Positions 1-5,923 of a stretch of DNA of 6,550 bases are shown here, one piece after another. The DNA comes from Bryobacteraceae bacterium (GTDB lineage: Bacteria > Acidobacteriota > Terriglobia > Bryobacterales > Bryobacteraceae), in assembly GCA_030039005.1 (NCBI GenBank), contig JASHQT010000563.1:1-6550 (forward strand), in the 5' to 3' direction. Every line of letters begins with the position of its first letter. Position 1 is the first letter of the stretch. The translations under genes were made by a program, and so were the position numbers. The notes under the pieces were generated by a model. That model worked only from the letters and a program-made list of their open reading frames with translations, was not told the DNA's origin and did not search any database.

Positions 1-19
1 CTGAAAAAGGTCCTGCACT

Positions 20-685
20 ATGTCTACGACTAGCGGTTCCCCGCGCGGACTCTTCATTACCTTCGAAGGGCCGGACGGCAGCGGCAAGAGCACGCAGGCC
101 CGGTTATTAGCCCAACGAGTGCGCCAGCGCGGGCGCGACGTGCTCGAAAGCGTCGAACCCGGCGGCACGCCGATCGGCCAGCAAATCCGCCGCATTCTGC
201 TCGATCCCGCCAATCAGGAACTGACCCCCACCGCCGAACTGCTGCTGATGTTCGCCGCCCGCGCGCAAAACGTGGAGCAGTGGATTTGGCCCGCGCTGGA
301 ACAAGGCCGAATCGTGATCTCGGATCGTTTCAGCGATTCCTCCATCGCTTATCAGGGCGCCGGCCGCGGGTTGGGCTGGGAAAAAGTCCTGGAGCTCGAC
401 CGCATCGCCTGTCACGGCCTCAAGCCGGATCTGACCCTGTGCATCGACATCGACACCGAAACCGGGCTGGCGCGAGCGCTGGGGCGCCCAGAGGGCGCGG
501 CGGAATGGCGCTTTGAAGAACAGGCCGTCGAGTTTCATCACAAAGTGCGCGCGGCCTATCACGAGCTCGCCCGGCGCGAGCCGCGGCGTTTCCGTTTGAT
601 CGACGGCAGCGGAACGCGCGAAGAAGTTGCGGAGAGAGTCTCACATGAATTCGATGCGTTCGTTGCGGGCCGAGAACTCCATTAG
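20..685 (+). CDS. tmk: Thymidylate kinase (dTMP kinase)
   Basis: This cytosolic enzyme phosphorylates dTMP to dTDP with ATP, in the shared last steps of dTTP synthesis. The 221-residue product has the usual bacterial length. It shows the P-loop GPDGSGKST (residues 17-25), an EPGGT segment (46-50), the DRF motif followed by SDSSIAYQGAGRGLG (102-119), and an Arg-containing LID region around 151-166 (EWRFEEQ). The C-terminal RFRLIDGSGTREEV resembles the family's last strand and helix. An in-frame TGA at 2-4 shows the gene is complete, and AAAAAGG lies about 9 nt before the ATG. The residue before EPGGT is Val, where many bacterial enzymes have Arg. Its last 45 bp overlap the convergent YdeI-like gene. 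Family assignment is secure from the motifs. Confidence 0.96.
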   Translation: MSTTSGSPRGLFITFEGPDGSGKSTQARLLAQRVRQRGRDVLESVEPGGTPIGQQIRRILLDPANQELTPTAELLLMFAARAQNVEQWIWPALEQGRIVISDRFSDSSIAYQGAGRGLGWEKVLELDRIACHGLKPDLTLCIDIDTETGLARALGRPEGAAEWRFEEQAVEFHHKVRAAYHELARREPRRFRLIDGSGTREEVAERVSHEFDAFVAGRELH

Positions 686-1189
686 CTTCTGCAGGCGTCT
701 GAACCTGGTCTCTTCTTTCTTCGCGCTGGCCACCCATCCTGCGGTCAACCGGCGATAGCCGGGCGGGAACTTCCCGTAATTGAGCCAGGCGGTGCGTTGT
801 TTGCGAAATTGTTCTTCGAGCGCTTTCGGCAACTCCGTGGACATGACGGGAACTTCGCGCCGGTCGCCCGAATTGTAAGCCGCCATTCCCGCGGGCATCA
901 TCTTGCCTTCGGCAATCAGCCGCTCCACTCGTGCGAGATTCGATTTCGACCACGCGCTCTTGGCTTTCCGCGGCGTGAACCGGAAGGCGTAAGCTTCTTC
1001 GTCCAGCTTCTTTTTCTTGCCGTCCACCCAGCCGAAGCATAGCGCCTCTTCGACCGCATGATCGTAGGAGATGGTCTGCTTTCCCGATGCCTTGTTGTAG
1101 AAGCCCAGCCAGACCTCTTCGCAGCGCGCGTGATGCTTTTCCAGCCAGAGCCGCCACTCCCCACGATCGCTTGCAAAAACAGCTTCCAT
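641..1189 (-). CDS. YdeI/OmpD-associated family protein (OmdA-like)
   Basis: This 182-residue soluble protein has no signal peptide or membrane segment. It is recognised by the family core EALCFGWVDGKKKKLDEE (residues 48-65), then YAFRFTPRKAKSAWSKSN (67-84) and RVERLIAEGKMMPAG (87-101). A basic C-terminal helix region follows (about 143-175, with KKEETRFRRL). Members of this YdeI/OmpD-associated group are sometimes labelled bacteriocin-protection proteins, but the biochemical role is not established and is not inferable here. The ATG lies 6 bp after the stop of the upstream K+ channel gene. A GGTGAG sequence overlapping that stop can serve as the ribosome binding site, so the two are probably co-transcribed. 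The 3' end overlaps tmk tail to tail by 45 bp, inside both reading frames. Confidence 0.87.
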   Translation of the reverse strand: MEAVFASDRGEWRLWLEKHHARCEEVWLGFYNKASGKQTISYDHAVEEALCFGWVDGKKKKLDEEAYAFRFTPRKAKSAWSKSNLARVERLIAEGKMMPAGMAAYNSGDRREVPVMSTELPKALEEQFRKQRTAWLNYGKFPPGYRRLTAGWVASAKKEETRFRRLQKLMEFSARNERIEFM

Positions 1190-1195
1190 CGCAAA

Positions 1196-2110
1196 TCAGC
1201 TCACCCTCTTCAATTCGTCGATGCGATCCACTTCTACGATCAGCCCGCCTTTGGCATCCACTTTGAACGAGGGGAGAAACTTCGCGCCCCAGATGAAGTC
1301 ATCGTGCGGATAGGAATAGCGCGAGTGCACCAACTGGCTGAAGGTGTCGTCAAAACCCTGCAGCAGGATCAGGATCTCGGCGGATAGTTTGCGCAAATCC
1401 TCGGCCGTCTTCCCGAACAGTGGGCTGGCGTCGTCGATCGGATGCACGATGGTCCAGGTAAGCGCGAAAAAATAGATGCCCGGACGCTCAAGCGGCAGTT
1501 CTACGAACCTGCGCCGCAACTCTCCATTGCTCGAATCCACAGTCATCAACAGGACCTTGGCTTCCATGTTCATGAGCGTGTTGCTGCGCGCATTGGCGAC
1601 GCGGAACTGCAGCGCGGTGCCGTCTTGATAGGGCGCGATGAGCGCTTTCTTGCTGTAAACGATGCGGGCGGAAGGGCGCGAAAAACGGCCGTAGAGAAGC
1701 CCGGTGGCTACGGCGAACACCATCAGGCCGGTGGCTGCTTCGGCCGCGGAGACCACGTTCGCCCACGGGCCGTCCGGGTACACGTTGCCGTACCCCACCG
1801 TCGTCAAGGTGTGAACGCTGAAGAAGAAAGCGTTCGCAAAGTCGCTCATATCGGACTCCAGGCCCTTCAGGTGGCTGACGCCGAGCGCTAGATATAGGCC
1901 GGCGAAAATCATGTTGATGACCAGGAACCCTACCGCGATAAGCAAAAGAAAACGGGGCCAGGTGGTGTCGATCAGCAGGAGATAAGGATTGGCGTCGCGC
2001 CAACGCAATCCGGTGCGCTTGACGTTGAAGGAACCATCGGCATTGATGGTGCGTCGCAGCTCGCCGCTGAATTGCGTGGTCAATCCGGGATCGAAGGCTT
2101 CTTTCTTCAT
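1196..2110 (-). CDS. KirBac-type inward-rectifier potassium channel
   Basis: The product is a 304-residue K+ channel subunit, expected to form homotetramers in the inner membrane. Features in order: an N-terminal INADGSFNVKRTG segment (22-34) typical of bacterial Kir proteins; an amphipathic slide-helix region ending in TTWPRF (about 37-54); TM1 (about 54-76); a pore helix; the selectivity filter TVGYG (104-108); TM2 (about 117-141) leading into RFSRPSARIVYS; and a C-terminal cytoplasmic immunoglobulin-like Kir domain (about 150-304). That domain contains FRVANARSN (169-177), HPIDDASPLFG (223-233) and YPHDDFIWG (267-275), all close to KirBac hallmarks. All core elements are intact, so a functional channel is likely. 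What gates it cannot be read from the sequence. It lies 42 bp downstream of a small membrane protein gene and 6 bp upstream of the YdeI-like gene. Confidence 0.94.
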   Translation of the reverse strand: MKKEAFDPGLTTQFSGELRRTINADGSFNVKRTGLRWRDANPYLLLIDTTWPRFLLLIAVGFLVINMIFAGLYLALGVSHLKGLESDMSDFANAFFFSVHTLTTVGYGNVYPDGPWANVVSAAEAATGLMVFAVATGLLYGRFSRPSARIVYSKKALIAPYQDGTALQFRVANARSNTLMNMEAKVLLMTVDSSNGELRRRFVELPLERPGIYFFALTWTIVHPIDDASPLFGKTAEDLRKLSAEILILLQGFDDTFSQLVHSRYSYPHDDFIWGAKFLPSFKVDAKGGLIVEVDRIDELKRVS

Positions 2111-2152
2111 GATCGAACCCAGAATAACCCAAGCGCCTGGAATGAAGACGAA

Positions 2153-2545
2153 TCAACCAGCGGGTTGCAAATCGGGTTGAGGTGTGGCCGGAACGGGCGG
2201 AGCGGGCTCGCGTTTCCCTCGGCTCAAGAACAGCACAGCCACCAGCAGCAGCGCCGCTCCGATCAACTGCTGGAAGGACCCGCTCAAACGCACGAATTCT
2301 GGTACGGTCAAGCGGCGGCTGGCGATCAGAGTGAATGGATAAATTCCCACCGGCTGGCCGCGAATGACCCGGTTCAGGAGGATGGCTTCGCTCCGGTTCA
2401 GCCAATACGCGCAAAGCGGCCACAGGATCACCGCCACGCCCAGCCAGATAAAGCCGGCGTCGTGCGTGCGCATGTATTTGGCGAGCAACGCCAGCGCCAG
2501 CGCCAGATACAAGGCGAAACCACACCACTCGAAGACAGAAACCAC
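2153..2545 (-). CDS. Small multi-pass membrane protein, unknown function
   Basis: I do not recognise this 130-residue protein. It shows three hydrophobic stretches: about 6-24, 31-49 and 91-108. The loop between the second and third (about 50-90) is rich in Arg and contains NRSEAILLNRVIRGQPVG. The tail is proline-rich (113-129, EPAPPVPATPQPDLQP). The predicted start is GTG, with a GGCGG run about 7 nt upstream; the next in-frame ATG (codon 25) would remove the first membrane segment and is less likely. The gene sits 56 bp after the lepB stop and 42 bp before the KirBac channel gene on the same strand, so it is probably co-transcribed with both. A role beside the channel is only a guess from position. 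Overlapping frames on both strands are low-complexity Arg/His-rich shadows, which supports this frame as the real one. Confidence 0.72.
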   Translation of the reverse strand: MVSVFEWCGFALYLALALALLAKYMRTHDAGFIWLGVAVILWPLCAYWLNRSEAILLNRVIRGQPVGIYPFTLIASRRLTVPEFVRLSGSFQQLIGAALLLVAVLFLSRGKREPAPPVPATPQPDLQPAG

Positions 2546-2601
2546 AGAAACCGCCGCTTGAAGAGTATCACAGCGACGTTCGATGCGCGCCCGAGGATGC
2601 C

Positions 2602-3195
2602 TTATCGCAGCAGGCCCATCTTGTCCAGCGGCCAGTAAATGAATACGGCTTTGCCGTAGATATAGCGGCGCGGAACCATGCCCCAGGCCCGGCTGTCGTT
2701 GGAGGAACTGCGGTGATCGCCCAAGACGAAATATTGGCTGGGAGGGACCACGCGTTCGGACATCGTGCTCTGATCGCGGTATTCGGGCGGCACGTAATTT
2801 TCCACCAGCGCCCTCCCGTTGACGATCACCTTGCCGTCCACCACCTCGACGCGGTCGCCCGGCATGCCGATCACGCGCTTGATGTAGCTCTTGGTGGGAT
2901 CGCCGGGGAACCAGAAGACCACAGTGTCGCCGCGCTCGACGTTATCGAAGTGAAAACGATAGACGAACTTGTTGATGAAAATGCGCTCCTGGTCGTCGAG
3001 GGTGGGCATCATGCTGGTGCCCTCCACTTTCACCGGCTGATAGATAAACAGGATGACGACTACGGCCAGGACGACCGAGATCATCAGGTCGCGCACCCAA
3101 TGTCCCAGGGAGCCTAGGATGGTGCGTTTGGCGGGCGGCGCCGCGCTCGCACTGGGAGCCGGGTCGAGGGCGGGAGACGTGCCTTGCTGGTCCAT
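2602..3195 (-). CDS. lepB: Signal peptidase I
   Basis: This inner-membrane serine protease has its catalytic domain in the periplasm and cleaves signal peptides from Sec- and Tat-exported proteins. The 197-residue form has a Pro/Ala-rich cytoplasmic N-terminus, one membrane segment (about 36-52), then box B VEGTSMMPTL with nucleophile Ser61. Box D is YIKRVIGMPGD with the general-base Lys107, and box E is GDHRSSSNDSR (159-169). Family architecture and the Ser/Lys dyad are complete. I chose the ATG at 3195. An in-frame TTG at 3258 would add 21 residues of non-conserved sequence, and neither start has a strong Shine-Dalgarno. The gene probably leads the minus-strand group lepB, small membrane protein, Kir channel and YdeI-like gene. 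Several exported proteins in this window are its potential substrates. Confidence 0.95.
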   Translation of the reverse strand: MDQQGTSPALDPAPSASAAPPAKRTILGSLGHWVRDLMISVVLAVVVILFIYQPVKVEGTSMMPTLDDQERIFINKFVYRFHFDNVERGDTVVFWFPGDPTKSYIKRVIGMPGDRVEVVDGKVIVNGRALVENYVPPEYRDQSTMSERVVPPSQYFVLGDHRSSSNDSRAWGMVPRRYIYGKAVFIYWPLDKMGLLR

Positions 3196-3301
3196 TTCTA
3201 TTTGGTTTCGAAGTGGGCTCGCTCTCTTATTTTCCCACCCGCTCAGCCGCGAAAGCAAGACAGGAAGATGTTATATAGTATGTATTTGAAGGAAAAAATC
3301 G
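3196..3301. promoter_or_regulatory. Divergent intergenic region, probable promoters
   Basis: This 106-bp gap lies between the divergent lepB and the secreted-protein gene at 3302, so it must hold promoters for at least one direction. The stretch 3270-3300 is distinctly AT-rich against GC-rich surroundings and includes TATATAGTAT (3272-3281), a possible -10 element for either strand. I see no convincing -35 box at 16-18 bp in either direction and no clear operator palindrome. A good Shine-Dalgarno, AAGGA at 3289-3293, serves the rightward gene. Confidence 0.4.
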
Positions 3302-4099
3302 ATGCATAGGCTGTTTCTTCCGGCGCTTGGACTGGGTCTGATAATGGGCTTGGTAACGCTCGTCCCGCTTCCCTCCTTCGCCGCCGATGCGAGCAACTTG
3401 CCCGGCGGCACCTGGGCCGCGATCGCGAAGCTGCCCGACATGGAGGGCATCTGGGAAATGACGTTCGGCAGACGCCGCGCCGCTCAAGTCACGGCTCGCG
3501 GTGCCGGAGACTTCGGCCCGCCGGCGCAGTTCACCCTCACGCCCAAGTACGAGGAAATGCGCAAGGAATTTGCAGCCAATCCGCCGCACGATTCTCCCAT
3601 GGCCAACTGTGTCCCGCCCGGCATGCCGGGCATCATGTCGCAGCCTTATCCCATCGAGATTCTCTTCACCCCGGGAATGGTCACCGTCATCGCCGAAGCG
3701 TTCATGCAGGTGCGGCACATCTACACCGATGGGCGCGCGCATCCCGAAGATCCGGATCTTACGTTCAACGGCAACTCCATCGGACACTGGGACGGCGACA
3801 CGCTGGTCGTCGATTCGGTGGGCTTCACGCCGGACACCGCGCTCGGCATGAACATGGGCGTGCGGCATAGCGACAAGATGCACATCGTCGAGCGTTTCCA
3901 TTTGGCGGATCCGAAGACGCTGGAGATCGAGACCACCATCGACGATCCGGAAGCGCTCGCCAGGCCGTGGAGCCGGACCATCACCTACGCCCGCCATCCG
4001 GACTGGACGCTGGCCGAATACATCTGCCAGCAGAATAATCGCAATTCCGTGGATGCCTCGGGCAAGGCCGGAATCAATCTCACGCCGCCAAAAGAATAA
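3302..4099 (+). CDS. Secreted protein of unknown function, partner of DUF6152 gene
   Basis: The 265-residue product begins with a typical Sec signal peptide: MHR, a hydrophobic core to about residue 21, and likely cleavage after PSFA at 27. It is therefore periplasmic or secreted, with no further membrane segment. The mature part contains LPDMEGIWEM (44-53), CVPPGMPGIMSQPYPIEILFTPG (103-125), a QVRHIYTDGRAHPEDPD run (136-152), GHWDGDTLVVDSVGF (161-175) and a C-terminal WTLAEYICQQNNRN (235-248). These match my recollection of a widespread uncharacterised secreted family in Acidobacteria and Proteobacteria. I know no proven activity for it. Cys103 and Cys242 are the only cysteines of the mature chain and could form a disulfide. 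AAGGA sits 8 nt before the ATG. The DUF6152 gene follows after 22 bp, so the two are probably one transcript. Confidence 0.85.
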   Translation: MHRLFLPALGLGLIMGLVTLVPLPSFAADASNLPGGTWAAIAKLPDMEGIWEMTFGRRRAAQVTARGAGDFGPPAQFTLTPKYEEMRKEFAANPPHDSPMANCVPPGMPGIMSQPYPIEILFTPGMVTVIAEAFMQVRHIYTDGRAHPEDPDLTFNGNSIGHWDGDTLVVDSVGFTPDTALGMNMGVRHSDKMHIVERFHLADPKTLEIETTIDDPEALARPWSRTITYARHPDWTLAEYICQQNNRNSVDASGKAGINLTPPKE

Positions 4100-4121
4100 C
4101 ATCGAGATCACGAGATAAGAA

Positions 4122-4547
4122 ATGAGAACTAACGCTATCCATACCGGACTGGCCGCGATGTCGCTGGCCGTTTTCCTCACCGCGGTTCCCGCCCTGGCGC
4201 ATCATTCCTTCGACATGTTCGACATGTCCAAGCAGATCACCATCACCGGGACCATCAAGGATTTTCAGTGGACCAATCCGCACACCTTCACCTGGATCGA
4301 CGTCCCGAACGACCATGGCGGCGTGGATACCTGGGCCATCGAGGGCATGAGCCCCAACTTTTTGGGACGCCGCGGCTGGACCAAGCACACGTTGAGCCCC
4401 GGCGATAAAGTCAGCATCACCATTTATCCGCTGAAAGAAGTGAAAGTGGGCAAACTGGGCGGCGTATTCCTGCACTGCACGCTGCCAGACGGCAAGGAGA
4501 TGGTGATGTTCGACGTACCCAAGGCCCCCACGAGCACTGCGAAATAG
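4122..4547 (+). CDS. DUF6152 family exported protein
   Basis: This 141-residue protein has a signal peptide (MRTNAIHTG, then a hydrophobic core) with predicted cleavage after ALA at 26. The mature chain therefore starts HHSFDMFDMSK. Family-like segments are ITITGTIKDFQWTNPHTFTWIDV (39-61), the central EGMSPNFLGRRGW (74-86), SPGDKVSITIYPLK (92-105) and GGVFLHCTLPDGKE (113-126). The pattern suggests a small all-beta domain in the periplasm. DUF6152 has no proven function that I know of. His27 and His28 at the mature N-terminus, His54 in NPHT and the lone Cys119 are plausible metal or redox ligands, but that is inference. The gene begins 22 bp after the secreted-protein gene and ends 9 bp before the convergent gene at 4557. 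The Shine-Dalgarno is weak (GAGATAAG before the ATG). Confidence 0.88.
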   Translation: MRTNAIHTGLAAMSLAVFLTAVPALAHHSFDMFDMSKQITITGTIKDFQWTNPHTFTWIDVPNDHGGVDTWAIEGMSPNFLGRRGWTKHTLSPGDKVSITIYPLKEVKVGKLGGVFLHCTLPDGKEMVMFDVPKAPTSTAK

Positions 4548-4556
4548 CAAAGCGGT
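4548..4556. other. 9-bp convergent intergenic gap without terminator
   Basis: Only nine bases separate the TAG of the DUF6152 gene from the stop of the convergent ccm-operon terminal gene. No hairpin plus T-tract is visible here or in the adjoining coding ends, so transcripts from both sides probably run into each other or depend on Rho. Confidence 0.6.
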
Positions 4557-5525
4557 CTACTTCGCGGGCCGGTGCCGCGCCAGCAGCACCGATCCCAGGC
4601 CCAGAATTGCGAACGACATTCCGAGAATCCAGTACATGCTGTCGTAGATGCGCGGCTTTACTTCGGTGACCTGCGGCTGGCCGTTGTCATCGCTCGATCC
4701 TTCAGACTGCTCCTGCAGCAACCCCGTGCCGGCAACTTCCACCTTGAAATTCGGGTTCTTGATGCGATAAATGCTGGCCTGGGTCTTGGGCTCCGTACCG
4801 GCGAGTTCCAGGTCGTCGCTCTTAGCCGTCACGCCGCTCGGGACCACCAGGTTCGACGACGCCTCCGGATGGATTTCCTTGTCGGTGAAAATCATCGGAT
4901 TTGCCATTGGGACCGTGTAGTTGATATCGAAGCGCGTTTCGCCGGGATGGATCGGATAATCCACTTTGTAGATGCCTGGCTCTTTGGTCTTTAGCGCCGG
5001 CCGCTGGATCGGCATTCCGCCCGCCGGGTTCACCGTAACGCTTCCGAGGCCTTGCGCCTCCGCCGGAACGTAGAATCGAACCGAACCGTTCACCGGGTCG
5101 TTGTACGTGGCGTCGGGCGGGCCTTCGTACAGCAGTCCCTCGCTCACCGTCATGTCCTTGTCGCCGGGCTGGAGCACGATGAAGTGCTGCGTCACTTTCG
5201 CCGCACCGGCCTTATTGGTAGAAGGGTACACCGGGACCTGGATGCCCGTGGACGGCATGCCGGGCGGGACCATCTTGTTATATTGCACGCCTTGATAGAT
5301 GGCTTGGATCAGGCGCGGCCCCGCGGCGTCGTTGCTATCGAAGCTGAATTTGCCCTCGGCGTCGGATTTGGTGGTGCCGAGATTTTTCATCCCCGCCTGC
5401 GTGGGCTGGATCAGCAGCACGGTGATGTTGGGTTCCGGTTTCCCGGTTGAGCCGTTGACGATCACACCATCGACGGCGGCGAAGGCAGGAGCGATGGTCA
5501 GTAGAAGCAACGCCGCGGTCTTCAC
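4557..5525 (-). CDS. Exported membrane-anchored protein with carboxypeptidase-regulatory-like domain
   Basis: I set the start at a GTG (5525-5523) whose last two bases lie in the TGA of the upstream zinc-ribbon gene (GTGA overlap). GGAAAGG (5533-5539) precedes it by 7 nt. The 322-residue product then starts with a clean signal peptide, KTAALLLLTIAPAFA. An ATG at 5543 in the same frame is the alternative start. Residues about 18-100 resemble a carboxypeptidase-regulatory-like beta-sandwich (DGVIVNGSTGKPEPNITVLL and SDAEGKFSFDS). The middle is beta-rich without catalytic motifs that I recognise. A C-terminal membrane segment (about 296-316, WILGMSFAILGLGSVLLA) is followed by RHRPAK, giving a periplasmic body anchored at its C-terminus. 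No zinc-peptidase residues are visible, so this is probably a binding or scaffold protein. It is the last gene of the ccm group, coupled to its upstream neighbour. Confidence 0.82.
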   Translation of the reverse strand: MKTAALLLLTIAPAFAAVDGVIVNGSTGKPEPNITVLLIQPTQAGMKNLGTTKSDAEGKFSFDSNDAAGPRLIQAIYQGVQYNKMVPPGMPSTGIQVPVYPSTNKAGAAKVTQHFIVLQPGDKDMTVSEGLLYEGPPDATYNDPVNGSVRFYVPAEAQGLGSVTVNPAGGMPIQRPALKTKEPGIYKVDYPIHPGETRFDINYTVPMANPMIFTDKEIHPEASSNLVVPSGVTAKSDDLELAGTEPKTQASIYRIKNPNFKVEVAGTGLLQEQSEGSSDDNGQPQVTEVKPRIYDSMYWILGMSFAILGLGSVLLARHRPAK

Positions 5526-5923
5526 GCCATCGCCTTTCCGCATGCTCCACAAAATTTCATGGGTTGAGGGAACTTGACCCCGCAATGTGGGCACTGGTCT
5601 GCAACCCTCACGGCATTCTCTGCCGAGACCTTGGCTGCTCGCGCCTTTACCACCGCGGGTGGCTGCACCGCATCAATCTCGGCCAACACTCGCGCCAGCT
5701 CGCGCTGCAAATCCACCTTAGTCTTTTGGTAATCGGCGTCGGAGAGCTTGCCCAGCCGAAATTCGAACTGCAGGTCGCGCAAATTCTCGTAGATCTGCGC
5801 CTTGCGTTCTTCCAGATGCGCCGTGGGCGAAACCGCAGGCGCTTCGGGGATATCTTGCGCGCGCACGAACAGCGTGAACAGAATGGTCCCCGCCACCAGG
5901 ACTACGGCTGCCGTTAGGACCAT
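5522..5923 (-). CDS. CcmI-like membrane protein with C-terminal zinc ribbon
   Basis: The 133-residue product has an N-terminal membrane segment (about 2-20, with no preceding positive charge). A charged helical, coiled-coil-like region follows (about 36-87) containing LRDLQFEFRLGKLSDADYQKTKVDLQRELA. It ends in a zinc ribbon with CPHC (111-114) and CGAC (125-128) spaced by ten residues. The helical region resembles the segment after the first membrane helix of CcmI/CycH, but the second helix and TPR domain are absent. Charge distribution suggests an N-out, C-in topology, with the ribbon in the cytoplasm. The ATG at 5923 shares one base with the ccmH TGA (TGATG); a TTG at 5926 is the alternative start. 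GGAAAAG lies 8 nt upstream. Position within the ccm operon supports a role in cytochrome c maturation, but the exact job is unknown. Confidence 0.83.
   Translation of the reverse strand: MVLTAAVVLVAGTILFTLFVRAQDIPEAPAVSPTAHLEERKAQIYENLRDLQFEFRLGKLSDADYQKTKVDLQRELARVLAEIDAVQPPAVVKARAAKVSAENAVRVADQCPHCGVKFPQPMKFCGACGKAMA
5533..5539 (-). promoter_or_regulatory. Ribosome binding site deciding the GTG start at 5525
   Basis: Read on the minus strand, GGAAAGG sits 7 nt before the GTG that forms the GTGA overlap with the upstream stop. The alternative ATG at 5543 has only GGAG one base upstream of it, too close to work. This favours the GTG, which also gives a compact signal peptide. Confidence 0.6.

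Noticed and set aside
420..1157. 245-codon minus-strand open frame spanning the tmk/YdeI-like junction
   Set aside because: It overlaps two recognised genes and its product has no recognisable domain, so it is a shadow frame.
1488..2528. Long 346-codon minus-strand open frame across the channel and the small membrane protein gene
   Set aside because: It is a different frame of the same strand as two convincing genes. Its translation is Arg/His/Ala-rich without domains, as expected from GC-rich coding DNA.
2072..2638. 188-codon plus-strand open frame opposite the small membrane protein gene
   Set aside because: The product is Gln/Arg-rich without hydrophobic core or motifs, while the minus-strand frame codes a coherent membrane protein in operon spacing.
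3196..3258. 21-residue N-terminal extension of signal peptidase I from a TTG at 3258
   Set aside because: The ATG at 3195 gives a normal-length protein, the extension is non-conserved in character, and TTG is a rarer start.
3611..3627. 17-base sequence gtcccgcccggcatgcc repeated in inverse orientation at 5254-5270
   Set aside because: Both copies lie inside coding sequence and encode VPPGMP in two different proteins, so shared residues and codon bias explain it; no flanking similarity was seen.
3227..4180. 317-codon minus-strand open frame opposite the secreted-protein gene
   Set aside because: It is antisense to a gene with a signal peptide, Shine-Dalgarno and family-like motifs. Its own product is low-complexity and Arg/His-rich.
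5526..5594. Longer N-terminus of the carboxypeptidase-regulatory-like protein starting at 5594 or 5543
   Set aside because: These starts would bury the signal peptide behind extra residues and extend further into the zinc-ribbon gene. The GTG at 5525 has the best ribosome binding site and a GTGA overlap.
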